From an uncultured Caulobacterales bacterium (lineage in GTDB: Bacteria; Pseudomonadota; Alphaproteobacteria; Caulobacterales; Maricaulaceae), in the NCBI GenBank assembly GCA_937981945.1, contig CALJNJ010000336.1, positions 1-7,641 of the forward strand: a DNA stretch of 7,641 nucleotides. Direction: 5' to 3'. Each line of letters opens with the position of its first letter. The stretch's first letter is position 1. A program made the position numbers and the translations under genes. Of this stretch, positions 1 to 6,310 are shown in pieces. Below the pieces are notes generated by a model. The model did not search any database. It was not told the origin of the DNA and worked only from the letters and a program-made list of their open reading frames with translations.

Positions 1-768
1 GCCCACATTGGTCTCGGGCACGGATTGCAGGCTTTCATCAACCACAAACCCGGCGTCCGTAATGGCCTCCATGGTCAGATCTTCGCGGGAGAAAATATTG
101 AAATCACCGAGCAATACAAGATTGGAATAATCCTGCCGCTCACGGGATCTCTTGGCGAGCGCGTCGGCGATCAATTTGATTTCGCGCACACGTTTCGGAT
201 CGTTTTCATCACTGCCGTCACCAAACAGAATATGCACGGTACATAAAAGCAGCTTACTCCAGCCGAGTTGAAACCCGCATAAATACGGCGTTCTGTAAAG
301 CTGATCCGACGGGTCATACCGAATGGTTTTACGCCCGTCTTTAACCTCGATCGGCGGGATCACAACTTCGCCCGCAATGGATGAAAAAGAGACATGGCGT
401 TTATCATAAACAAAGGCCATGCGCTCCCGATTGCCGGGCGTCCCTTCGGAAACATCCGACACAATGTAATCCCAATGCTGATTGCCCAAAATGGCGACGA
501 CCTTTTTAAGGGCCGTCAAATCTTCTCTGACTTCCTGCACGGCAATCAAATCAAACCGCGACATAATTTCGGCGATATAGTGAAGCGGTTCTTCCCCGCG
601 GTCACCATAAGCTTTGCTGTCAAACTCGCGAATATTCCACGTGGCCAGCAAAGTATTGCCGGCGGATTTCGGAGGGATTTGCGCGGTCAGCGCGTCCTTC
701 AAACGAATAAGATCTCCCGCAATGCGCGGATATTCTTTTTTGTTTCTTTTGATACCGTAATAAAACAT
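1..768 (-). CDS. Endonuclease/exonuclease/phosphatase family protein (3' end cut by window)
   Basis: Reading the minus strand from the ATG at 768 gives 256 residues with no stop before the window edge, so the C-terminus is missing. The metal-dependent DNase I-like fold is shown by its motifs in order: TWNIREF (Asn45), AVQEVR (Glu79, metal ligand), GNRERMAFVYD near 112-122, CTVHILFG (His179) and LLGDFNI (Asp222 and Asn224, catalytic). The final Ser-Asp-His motif of the family would lie beyond the visible end. No signal peptide is visible; the N-terminus (MFYYGIKRNKKEYPRI) is basic and polar, which suggests a cytoplasmic protein. The family hydrolyses phosphodiester or phosphomonoester bonds in nucleic acids, lipids or inositol phosphates, and the substrate cannot be told from the motifs. 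A GGGG run at 774-777 is a modest ribosome binding site. The gene begins 42 bases after the PepSY gene, so co-transcription is possible, but no functional link to copper is visible. Confidence 0.9.
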   Translation of the reverse strand, partial: MFYYGIKRNKKEYPRIAGDLIRLKDALTAQIPPKSAGNTLLATWNIREFDSKAYGDRGEEPLHYIAEIMSRFDLIAVQEVREDLTALKKVVAILGNQHWDYIVSDVSEGTPGNRERMAFVYDKRHVSFSSIAGEVVIPPIEVKDGRKTIRYDPSDQLYRTPYLCGFQLGWSKLLLCTVHILFGDGSDENDPKRVREIKLIADALAKRSRERQDYSNLVLLGDFNIFSREDLTMEAITDAGFVVDESLQSVPETNVG

Positions 769-796
769 GAAAGCCCCGTCGTGATTTACAGTCATC

Positions 797-815
797 CATA
801 GCGTAAAAAGCTATG
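797..815. repeat. Short inverted repeat at the end of the copper operon
   Basis: CATAGC (797-802) and GCTATG (810-815) form a perfect 6-base inverted repeat around a 7-base loop. It overlaps the TAG stop of the PepSY gene (811-813). No run of T follows the stem on either strand, so it does not qualify as an intrinsic terminator. It might be a weak mRNA 3'-end structure or chance. Confidence 0.35.
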
Positions 816-1545
816 CCGGTTTGTGATTCTTATCACGGCGGGCCCGGCGCATGCGCAAAAGATGCCTCATGCGGAAGAATAAAATCGTGAAGCCGGAGAG
901 CGCGACCGTCAGGGCGACCAGAGACGCCCCGACCAAAAGCGGATGGTTGAAATTCTCCCCGTCATCATAATCCATAATGTGAAGTTTCCAGAAAAAATCA
1001 AAGACGCGCCATGTTCTGGAGCGGCGGGATTTCACCTCCGCGCTGTCGGGATTAATATAGAGCGTGGTCTTATCTTTATCGTCGAACTTTGCCACCCAAG
1101 CGGCCCCTTCATGGGGATATTCACCCGGCGGGTTTTTGACAAAGGCCACGGAATCCAACTCCCCCGGTCCGGCGTAATCCGCTTCGGCAATATCCCAAGC
1201 CAGCGCCATATCGATGGGCGATATTTTCGCGCCGCTCATACCGTCGAGGGTTATGTGCTGACCTGATGTGTCCATGATCCGCCAGACGGGACGGCCCACG
1301 ACCCGCCCCAATGAGGCGTGCTTAATCTTGACGATTTTATTGGCCTTGAGGGCTTCTTTCAAATCAATGATGGATTCCGGGGTCAAAGGAATGTGAGGCT
1401 GTTCGGCGATTTTATGTTCGCCGCGAACCTTTTCAATATCCAGCACGCTGAATATCAAACCGCCCACGATCCAGATCAAAATCTGGATCCCGATAATCAG
1501 GGCGATCCATTTATGAAGCTTGAGGGTCAGGCGAAGAATTTTCAT
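811..1545 (-). CDS. PepSY domain membrane protein, last gene of the copper operon
   Basis: The 244-residue product has one hydrophobic segment at about 13-35 (WIALIIGIQILIWIVGGLIF region) and another at about 202-224. A periplasmic domain of about 165 residues lies between them, and a strongly basic cytoplasmic tail (RMRHLLRMRRARRDK) follows. The conserved block WRVFDFFWKLHIMDYDD...NFNHPLL (about 179-204) is a hallmark, as I recall it, of PepSY-associated membrane proteins found beside metal and redox genes. Such proteins are often annotated as iron-regulated or reductase-like, but biochemical roles are poorly known. I see no haem-binding pair or cofactor motif that would prove electron transfer. 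The ATG at 1545 has only a weak AGG two bases upstream. The gene starts 27 bases after the CopC-like gene, consistent with a shared transcript, so an inner-membrane role in periplasmic copper handling is inferred from position alone. Confidence 0.85.
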   Translation of the reverse strand: MKILRLTLKLHKWIALIIGIQILIWIVGGLIFSVLDIEKVRGEHKIAEQPHIPLTPESIIDLKEALKANKIVKIKHASLGRVVGRPVWRIMDTSGQHITLDGMSGAKISPIDMALAWDIAEADYAGPGELDSVAFVKNPPGEYPHEGAAWVAKFDDKDKTTLYINPDSAEVKSRRSRTWRVFDFFWKLHIMDYDDGENFNHPLLVGASLVALTVALSGFTILFFRMRHLLRMRRARRDKNHKPA

Positions 1546-1572
1546 CGCCTGACATTAGGGAATTAGAAAAGC

Positions 1573-2103
1573 CTATTCAACGGTAAAGGCAAAGGTCCCG
1601 CTCATAACGTGACCGTCCGCACCGCGGGCGCGCCAATCCACAATATAGTCATCCGCCTGCAGCTTTGGCGATCTGACCATAACATGGCTGGACTCGCCGA
1701 TATCTGACACATCCAATTCCATCATCTCGCCGGTCAGCGTAGAAACCGTGATGGATTCAACGGTCATGGTGTGACCGAAATCAACGCCGATCATTTTCGG
1801 TGATGTCTCCAGGACCGCGCCGTCGGCCGGCATGGTTTTACTGCTTGGCTTATGATCCCCGTCCGCGCCGTGTGACATGGTACCGTGGGCGGCGTGATCA
1901 TCCGCCTTGACCTTCATCTCGTCGCCTTTTGTGCCGGAGCCATAGGTCGAATGTGACCCATATGTGGTCCCGGACCCATGGGTCTTAGGCGGCTCGGTTT
2001 GCGTGGCCGGCTCTGAATTTGTCTTTTTCTGACTGTGATCATGGGCCAAAGCGGTCCCGGCGATCAGCGCTGAAGCGGCAAGGCCTGCAAAAAGAATACG
2101 CAT
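1573..2103 (-). CDS. Exported CopC-like copper-binding protein with His/Gly/Ser-rich N-terminal arm
   Basis: The 176-residue product starts with a clear Sec signal peptide (MRILFAGLAASALIAGTALA). Predicted cleavage after Ala20 leaves His-Asp-His as the mature N-terminus. Residues 21-90 are low complexity, rich in His, Gly, Ser and Thr, with YGS repeats at about 48-57 and several His (H70, H73, H78, H84). The CopC beta-barrel domain follows at about 91-176: it opens with PADGAVLETSP and ends with WRARGADGHVMSGTFAFTV, where Asp163 and His165 match the Asp-x-His of the CopC Cu(II) site. CopC proteins bind copper in the periplasm and can pass it on. Here the domain lies about 70 residues from the mature N-terminus, whereas classic CopC uses its N-terminal His as a ligand. 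I chose the ATG at 2103 rather than the in-frame ATG at 2115 because GGAG at 2110-2113 is ideally spaced for it and the signal peptide begins there. The gene lies 60 bases after the oxidase gene. Confidence 0.87.
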   Translation of the reverse strand: MRILFAGLAASALIAGTALAHDHSQKKTNSEPATQTEPPKTHGSGTTYGSHSTYGSGTKGDEMKVKADDHAAHGTMSHGADGDHKPSSKTMPADGAVLETSPKMIGVDFGHTMTVESITVSTLTGEMMELDVSDIGESSHVMVRSPKLQADDYIVDWRARGADGHVMSGTFAFTVE

Positions 2104-2109
2104 ATAAGT

Positions 2110-2113
2110 CTCC
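2110..2113 (-). promoter_or_regulatory. Ribosome binding site that fixes the CopC-like start
   Basis: GGAG lies 6 bases before the ATG at 2103 on the minus strand. It sits just inside the alternative longer reading frame starting at 2115, which itself has no purine-rich sequence upstream. This favours the shorter 176-residue product. Confidence 0.7.
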
Positions 2114-2163
2114 ATATTTGGGGATTATCTATCAAAAAATTGATTTATGTTTCCTGAACAAAA

Positions 2164-3609
2164 TTAATGGCCGTCATGGCCCGTATGGCCCCCCGAACTG
2201 CCTGAACTGCCGGAATGACCGGAATTATCAGAGCCGCCCGAATGGCCGCTGCCATAGGATTTCATCGGCATGGACGCCGTATCCGGACTGACGCCGTCAC
2301 GGGCCAGCTCTGCCTGCGAGGCAAGGCGCGCCATCCCCAGCGGATCATCATACCAGCCGGGGTCCTCAAATGAGGTAATGCCATCGCGGACTTTGAAAAT
2401 GGTGAACATGCCGCCCATGGTGATGTAATCATGAGGCCCCTGCGCCCCGACCATGGGCAGTGAATTTTCCGGCACTTTCATGTGGCCGCTCTCAATATGG
2501 ATGCCCATTTCGCCCATCCCGTCATGACCCATGGTCATATAATGAGGCAAAAGCGATGTGACTTGATCGTCAAGTTTGCGCGGATCTACGCCGATCATAT
2601 TGGGAATATCGTGACCCATTTGGGTCATGACGTGGTGTGTCATATGGCAATGCATGGCCCAGTCCCCGGGGTTATGGGCCACCAGTTCAATGGTCCGTGT
2701 TGACCCGGTCGGCACAAGGACCGTGGTTTCGGGCCGGCGGGCGGATTTTGGAATAACGCCCCCATCGGTCATGATTTCTTCAAACGCATAGCCGTGCAGA
2801 TGAAACGGATGGTGGTCCATGGCCGATAAATTGCCGATGCGAAACCGAACCCGCTGCCCGGTTCGCGCTACCAGCGGCGCCGTGCCGGGATAGGATTTGG
2901 CATTAATGGTCAGGACATTGAAATCCGACATCACATTAGGATCCGGCCGTTTGGCGCCGGGTCTGATGGCCCATGTGCCGAGCATCATGGCAAATTCCCG
3001 GTCCGCGGCCGGCTCCGTGCGCTTGCGCGGATGCACCACGATCATCCCCATAAGCCCCATAGCCATTTGGGTCATTTCGTCATGATGGGAGTGATACATA
3101 AACGTGCCGTGCTGCACGAATGTCCATTCATAGACAAAGGTTTCGCCGGGTTTGATGGCCGGCTGATTAAGCCCCCCAACCCCGTCCATGCCTGAGTTTA
3201 AAATAACCCCGTGCCAATGAATGGTGGTCGGCGCGATTAATTTATTGGTCACGTAAACCCTGACCTTGTCACCTTCGACAGCCTCTATTGTGGGTCCGTG
3301 AACCTGCCCGTTATAGCCCCAGCAAAATGCGTTCAAACCGGGGGCAAATTCATGCTCGACTTCTTCGGCCGTCAAATGAAAAACTTTGACCCCGTCCACC
3401 ACTTTAAACGGCAGGGTCGACCCATTGGGCGTGACGACCGGCGTATAATCATGACCGGGCCGGCCGGGCGCGTAGCTATTGCCGTTATGGGAGACGCTCT
3501 GCGTGTGGGCATGATGGCCGGTGTGATGGCCGCCTTTTGCCGCGCCGCCCAAAGCGGCCGCGCCGGCGCCCAAGCCTGCTAATTTTAATGTATCACGGCG
3601 ATTAGGCAT
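2164..3609 (-). CDS. Tat-exported multicopper oxidase (CopA/PcoA-type copper oxidase)
   Basis: The 481-residue product has a twin-arginine signal (NRRDTLKLAGLGAGAAALGG, residues 3-22), so it is exported folded to the periplasm. All four copper-oxidase motifs are present: HWHG (131-134), HSHH (173-176), HPFHLHG (267-273) and HCHMTHH (320-326) followed by Met331. The last fits the HCHxxxHxxxxM pattern with Cys321, His326 and an axial Met for the type 1 copper. Enzymes of this group oxidise Cu(I) or other substrates with reduction of oxygen to water, and are linked to copper tolerance. Extra metal-ligand-rich stretches lie just after the signal (HHTGHHAH, 28-35), after the type 1 site (Met/His-rich, about 356-377), and in a Gly/Ser/His tail (451-481). 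It is shorter than classic CopA/PcoA (about 600 residues). AGGAG at 3617-3621 is a strong ribosome binding site. The ATG overlaps the tolC-like stop as TAATG, implying translational coupling. Substrate specificity (Cu(I) versus metals or phenols) is inferred from the operon. Confidence 0.95.
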   Translation of the reverse strand: MPNRRDTLKLAGLGAGAAALGGAAKGGHHTGHHAHTQSVSHNGNSYAPGRPGHDYTPVVTPNGSTLPFKVVDGVKVFHLTAEEVEHEFAPGLNAFCWGYNGQVHGPTIEAVEGDKVRVYVTNKLIAPTTIHWHGVILNSGMDGVGGLNQPAIKPGETFVYEWTFVQHGTFMYHSHHDEMTQMAMGLMGMIVVHPRKRTEPAADREFAMMLGTWAIRPGAKRPDPNVMSDFNVLTINAKSYPGTAPLVARTGQRVRFRIGNLSAMDHHPFHLHGYAFEEIMTDGGVIPKSARRPETTVLVPTGSTRTIELVAHNPGDWAMHCHMTHHVMTQMGHDIPNMIGVDPRKLDDQVTSLLPHYMTMGHDGMGEMGIHIESGHMKVPENSLPMVGAQGPHDYITMGGMFTIFKVRDGITSFEDPGWYDDPLGMARLASQAELARDGVSPDTASMPMKSYGSGHSGGSDNSGHSGSSGSSGGHTGHDGH

Positions 3610-5054
3610 TAGTGATCTCCTGCGCCGGCGCTGTTACCGCCTGACATATTGGCCTGACCCGTCATGGCGATCTCAGGCGAGCCGCCCGCCAGTAAATATT
3701 CATAGGACGCCCGGGTCTTCCAGTAATCTTCAACCGCTTCAATATAAGCGATCCCAACGGAGAGCTGCTCTCTTTTGGCGGCCAGTAAATCAAACACGCC
3801 GATTTGCATGGCATTGTAATCCAGCTGCATGCCCTGAAGCACCTTATTGGATAAGGGCAGGACTTTTTGGCGTTGTATCATGACGTTTTCACGGGCGCCT
3901 GACAGCTCATCATACAGGATTTTGGCCGATGTATCGAGCGCGTACATAGAGCCCTCATAATTCTGAGCCATCATTTCCATACGGGCGCGGTTGGCCCGGC
4001 GTTTGCCTTGCCCGAAATTGAAGATCGGCAGCTCAAAACCCACGCCGCCTGAATATTCATATTCGCCGTCATGGCGCTCGACCTCGGCCTCGATTTCCAT
4101 ATCCCCGACAAATGACATGACATCGCTCAGACCCATGCGGGCGGCGGCGGCTTTAATCAGCGCCTCTCTGTGTTTTAATTCCAAATTACGGTCCATGACG
4201 CTTTGGACGGGCAGCGGATCCAGCTCTGATTTATCGGGCGTACGCAATCGCCCCTCAAGCTTAATGGAGCCGGCCTTTTCCGGAGAAAGTCCGAGAGCCT
4301 GAACCAGGCGGCGCTCACTCATACTCAGCCGGCGCTTGGCTTGGACCAGCTGAGCCTCCATTTGGGCGGCGAATAATTTTTCACGGTTCAAATCCAGCAT
4401 GGGAATATTACCGGCGTCGTAAAGCGCCTGCGCCGTATCAGCAGATGCCTGTGTGGCTTTATAGCTTTGCTCTGCCAAGCCCATCATTTGCTTGGCCGAC
4501 ATGGCCTCATAAAATGCCAGTCGGGATTTATAGGCATAGTCGGCAAATTGCCGAACCGACCCGAATTTGGCGGCGTTAAAATCCGCCTTGGCGGCTTTCA
4601 GCGTGCGCGGGAAAAACAATAAATCCAAAATTTCATAGCCAATCCCGATACTGCCCCCAATGGGTATATCTTTGCGGGTCAAATTGCCGAAACAATCTTC
4701 GTCGGAAACGCCGGGTTCGTCGATAAAAAGGGCTGTGATAAACGGATTGGGCAGGCTGGAATCATTGGCGAAATCCCCGCTTGCGGCCTTCAAGCCATAC
4801 AGCACGGCCCGCAAATCCCGATTGGCCAAAACCGTAATTTCAGCCACGCTGGCTTCGGTCAATGGTGATGACAAAAGCGCAGAAATTCGGTCGCCGGCTT
4901 CTAACTCCGTGATAGTTTCCCCGACCCATTCCGCCGGTGCCGGCAGCATAGGCGCGGTCAATTCCGCCAGTTCGGAAAAACCGGAATCTTTCGGCACGGA
5001 AACACAGGCACTCAGCAATAATCCGCTGAGCAGTAAAGGCTTAAAAAGCTTCAC
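3609..5054 (-). CDS. TolC-family outer-membrane efflux lipoprotein of the copper operon
   Basis: The 481-residue product starts with a lipoprotein signal ending in the lipobox LLSAC, so Cys17 should be lipidated and the protein anchored in the outer membrane. The outer-membrane-factor fold is visible as two related halves: LYDAGNIPMLDL (about 211-222) and DYNAMQIGVFDLL (about 412-423) are the paired helix motifs, and GFELPIFNFGQGKRRANRAR (about 339-358) is the usual strand-turn motif before the second coiled-coil hairpin. TolC proteins form trimeric channels that dock with inner-membrane pumps through a periplasmic adaptor, but neither pump nor adaptor gene is in this window. The start is a GTG at 5054 overlapping the csoR stop (GTGA, 4 bases), and the stop overlaps the oxidase ATG by one base, so the three genes are tightly coupled. 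No strong ribosome binding site precedes the GTG, fitting re-initiation after csoR. Copper-specific export is inferred from the neighbours; the fold is confident. Confidence 0.93.
   Translation of the reverse strand: MKLFKPLLLSGLLLSACVSVPKDSGFSELAELTAPMLPAPAEWVGETITELEAGDRISALLSSPLTEASVAEITVLANRDLRAVLYGLKAASGDFANDSSLPNPFITALFIDEPGVSDEDCFGNLTRKDIPIGGSIGIGYEILDLLFFPRTLKAAKADFNAAKFGSVRQFADYAYKSRLAFYEAMSAKQMMGLAEQSYKATQASADTAQALYDAGNIPMLDLNREKLFAAQMEAQLVQAKRRLSMSERRLVQALGLSPEKAGSIKLEGRLRTPDKSELDPLPVQSVMDRNLELKHREALIKAAAARMGLSDVMSFVGDMEIEAEVERHDGEYEYSGGVGFELPIFNFGQGKRRANRARMEMMAQNYEGSMYALDTSAKILYDELSGARENVMIQRQKVLPLSNKVLQGMQLDYNAMQIGVFDLLAAKREQLSVGIAYIEAVEDYWKTRASYEYLLAGGSPEIAMTGQANMSGGNSAGAGDH
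3617..3621 (-). promoter_or_regulatory. Ribosome binding site of the multicopper oxidase
   Basis: AGGAG lies 7 bases before the ATG at 3609, inside the last codons of the tolC-like gene. It is the strongest such site in the operon and suggests the oxidase is translated at a high level even though its start overlaps the upstream stop. Confidence 0.75.
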
Positions 5055-5323
5055 ATCCGGCCCCCGAAAATTTGCACTAATTCTTCAACTTTTTCCTTGC
5101 GATTACTGACATCATCAGAGGACAAAGCCGCGTCAACGCAAGTTTCCAAATGATCATCCAGGGCCAGTTTCTCCAGTCCGGATAAAGCCGCCCGGACCGC
5201 TTGAATCTGCCGGACCACATCCACGCAATAGCGGTCCTCTTCGATCATTTTCGCCACGCCCCTCACCTGGCCTTCAATTCTGGCCAATCGTTTCAGAGCT
5301 TTGGGTTTTGTATCTTTTTTCAT
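5051..5323 (-). CDS. csoR: CsoR-type copper-sensing transcriptional repressor
   Basis: The 90-residue product is the usual size of the CsoR/RcnR (DUF156) family of all-alpha DNA-binding metal sensors. RLARIEGQVRGVAKMIEEDRYCVDVVRQIQA spans the family core. The Cu(I) ligand set of CsoR is complete: Cys33 (in RYC), His58 and Cys62 (in HLETC). RcnR, the Ni/Co sensor, would have His at the last position, so copper is the better call. Tyr32 and Glu81 also match the second-sphere residues described for the mycobacterial CsoR. In the family, the apo form binds a GC-rich pseudo-palindrome and Cu(I) binding releases it. A matching operator lies directly upstream, so this gene most likely represses itself and the four downstream copper genes. 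The ATG at 5323 has no clear ribosome binding site and lies only 8 bases after the -10 box, suggesting a nearly leaderless transcript. Confidence 0.95.
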   Translation of the reverse strand: MKKDTKPKALKRLARIEGQVRGVAKMIEEDRYCVDVVRQIQAVRAALSGLEKLALDDHLETCVDAALSSDDVSNRKEKVEELVQIFGGRM

Positions 5324-5331
5324 GGCGGCTC

Positions 5332-5360
5332 ATTATACCCTTGGGGGGTATGGCGCAAGT
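5332..5360 (-). promoter_or_regulatory. Promoter of the csoR-led copper operon
   Basis: On the minus strand a perfect TATAAT occupies 5337-5332. A poor -35 match (ACTTGC or CTTGCG, about 5354-5360) lies 16-17 bases upstream. A transcript beginning 6-7 bases after the -10 would start at about 5325-5326, only 2-3 bases before the csoR ATG. The weak -35, together with the operator across the spacer and -10, is typical of a metal-derepressed promoter. Confidence 0.7.
5335..5351. promoter_or_regulatory. CsoR-like operator, 17-base inverted repeat
   Basis: The plus strand reads ATACCC (5335-5340), TTGGG, GGGTAT (5346-5351): perfect 6-base arms around 5 central bases. This matches the size and arms of CsoR operators as I recall them from Bacillus subtilis copZA. 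It overlaps the first bases of the TATAAT box and the spacer, so bound repressor would block RNA polymerase. It sits in the 43-base gap between the ribF stop and the csoR start. Confidence 0.82.
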
Positions 5361-5366
5361 GACATT

Positions 5367-6305
5367 TCAGATAGAGAACACGGCCCGCGCGCCGTCGGCA
5401 TCTTTGGCAATTTGGGCCTTGAGCATATCGAAACTGTCAAACTTCATTTCCTCGCGAATGAAAGAGCGAAATCTGACATCTACGGATTGGCCGTAAATAT
5501 CCCGGTCAAAGTCAAAAATATGGGCTTCGATGCGGGCCTCTTCGCCGCCGACGGTCGGGCGCGTCCCGGTATTGGCCACAGCCGGCAGCCAATCGCTTTC
5601 GCCCTCTAATCTCACCTCGACGCAATAAACGCCGTGTTTAGGCCGGATAAATTCGCCAAAGGCCACATTGGCCGTGGGAAAGCCGATCGTGCGGCCGCGC
5701 TGCGCGCCTTTATCCACAATGCCGCTGACTTGCCACGGCCGGGAGAGCATATGAGCGGCGTGAAAAACATTGCCGTTTTTCAGCGCGTCCCGAATTTCCG
5801 TGGAGCCATATTTGCCGTAGAGCTTGTGCAGGCCCACCGGCTTGACCGGCGTGACCCCAATGCCCCGCGCCGCGCAGTGGGTTTTTAAGGTCTCAATATC
5901 GCCGCAGCGTTTTTTGCCATAGCCAAAATCATCGCCGACCACCACATGGCTGATCCCCAGACCTTGGTGTAAAACCAGCTCCACAAATTCCACATCATCC
6001 ATATTGCGCAGCGCGTCATCAAAGGGAATTTCATAGCAGTAATCAACGCCCATCCCCGCAAGGACTTCGGCCCTGACCTTTCGGTTCATGAGCAAAAACG
6101 GCGGCAGGTCCGGTTTAAAATATCGGGTCGGATGGGGATTAAACATGGCCAGCCCCAAAGCCTTGCCGGATTTCAAAGCCTCATCTTTGGCCACATTAAT
6201 CACGGCTTGATGGCCGCGGTGAATACCGTCAAAATTACCCAGCGCAATCACGGCGCCCTGCCGGGACGCAGCGATATCATCGTAATTTTGAAAGACTTTG
6301 ACCAC
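5367..6305 (-). CDS. ribF: Bifunctional riboflavin kinase / FAD synthetase
   Basis: This enzyme phosphorylates riboflavin to FMN and then adenylates FMN to FAD in the cytoplasm. The N-terminal FMN adenylyltransferase domain shows GNFDGIHRGHQ (23-33, nucleotide-binding HxGH-type motif), FNPHPTRYF (55-63), VVVGDDFGYGKKRCGD (121-136) and STEIRDAL (168-175). The C-terminal flavokinase domain shows GRTIGFPTANV (204-214, with the PTAN signature), KHGVY (223-227), NTGTRPTVGG (245-254) and the catalytic-type Glu260 in RIEAHIFDFD. I start it at the GTG at 6305, giving 312 residues, the usual family length. The open frame runs further upstream to 6407, but that part encodes an Arg-rich stretch that is merely the other frame of the MaoC gene. 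The GTG lies 5 bases after the MaoC stop with no well-spaced ribosome binding site (AAGGA is 15 bases away), suggesting translational coupling. Confidence 0.96.
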   Translation of the reverse strand: MVKVFQNYDDIAASRQGAVIALGNFDGIHRGHQAVINVAKDEALKSGKALGLAMFNPHPTRYFKPDLPPFLLMNRKVRAEVLAGMGVDYCYEIPFDDALRNMDDVEFVELVLHQGLGISHVVVGDDFGYGKKRCGDIETLKTHCAARGIGVTPVKPVGLHKLYGKYGSTEIRDALKNGNVFHAAHMLSRPWQVSGIVDKGAQRGRTIGFPTANVAFGEFIRPKHGVYCVEVRLEGESDWLPAVANTGTRPTVGGEEARIEAHIFDFDRDIYGQSVDVRFRSFIREEMKFDSFDMLKAQIAKDADGARAVFSI

Positions 6306-6310
6306 GCGGG

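Noticed and set aside
394..801. Plus-strand open frame of 135 codons
   Set aside because: It lies opposite the endonuclease/exonuclease/phosphatase gene, whose motifs are unmistakable, and its translation shows no recognisable domain.
2124..2129. GATAAT on the minus strand as the -10 of an internal promoter for the CopC-like gene
   Set aside because: At 17 bases upstream the sequence is AAACAT, which does not resemble a -35. The AT-rich gap makes a chance match likely.
2131..2144. ATCAA-AAAA-TTGAT inverted repeat in the 60-base gap between the oxidase and CopC-like genes, as a terminator
   Set aside because: The stem is only five A/T-rich pairs with no GC core and no proper T tract after it; it is not convincing as a terminator.
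4660..5109. Plus-strand open frame of 149 codons
   Set aside because: It runs antisense to the tolC-like gene and the end of csoR, is Ser-rich with no domain, and has no credible ribosome binding site context.
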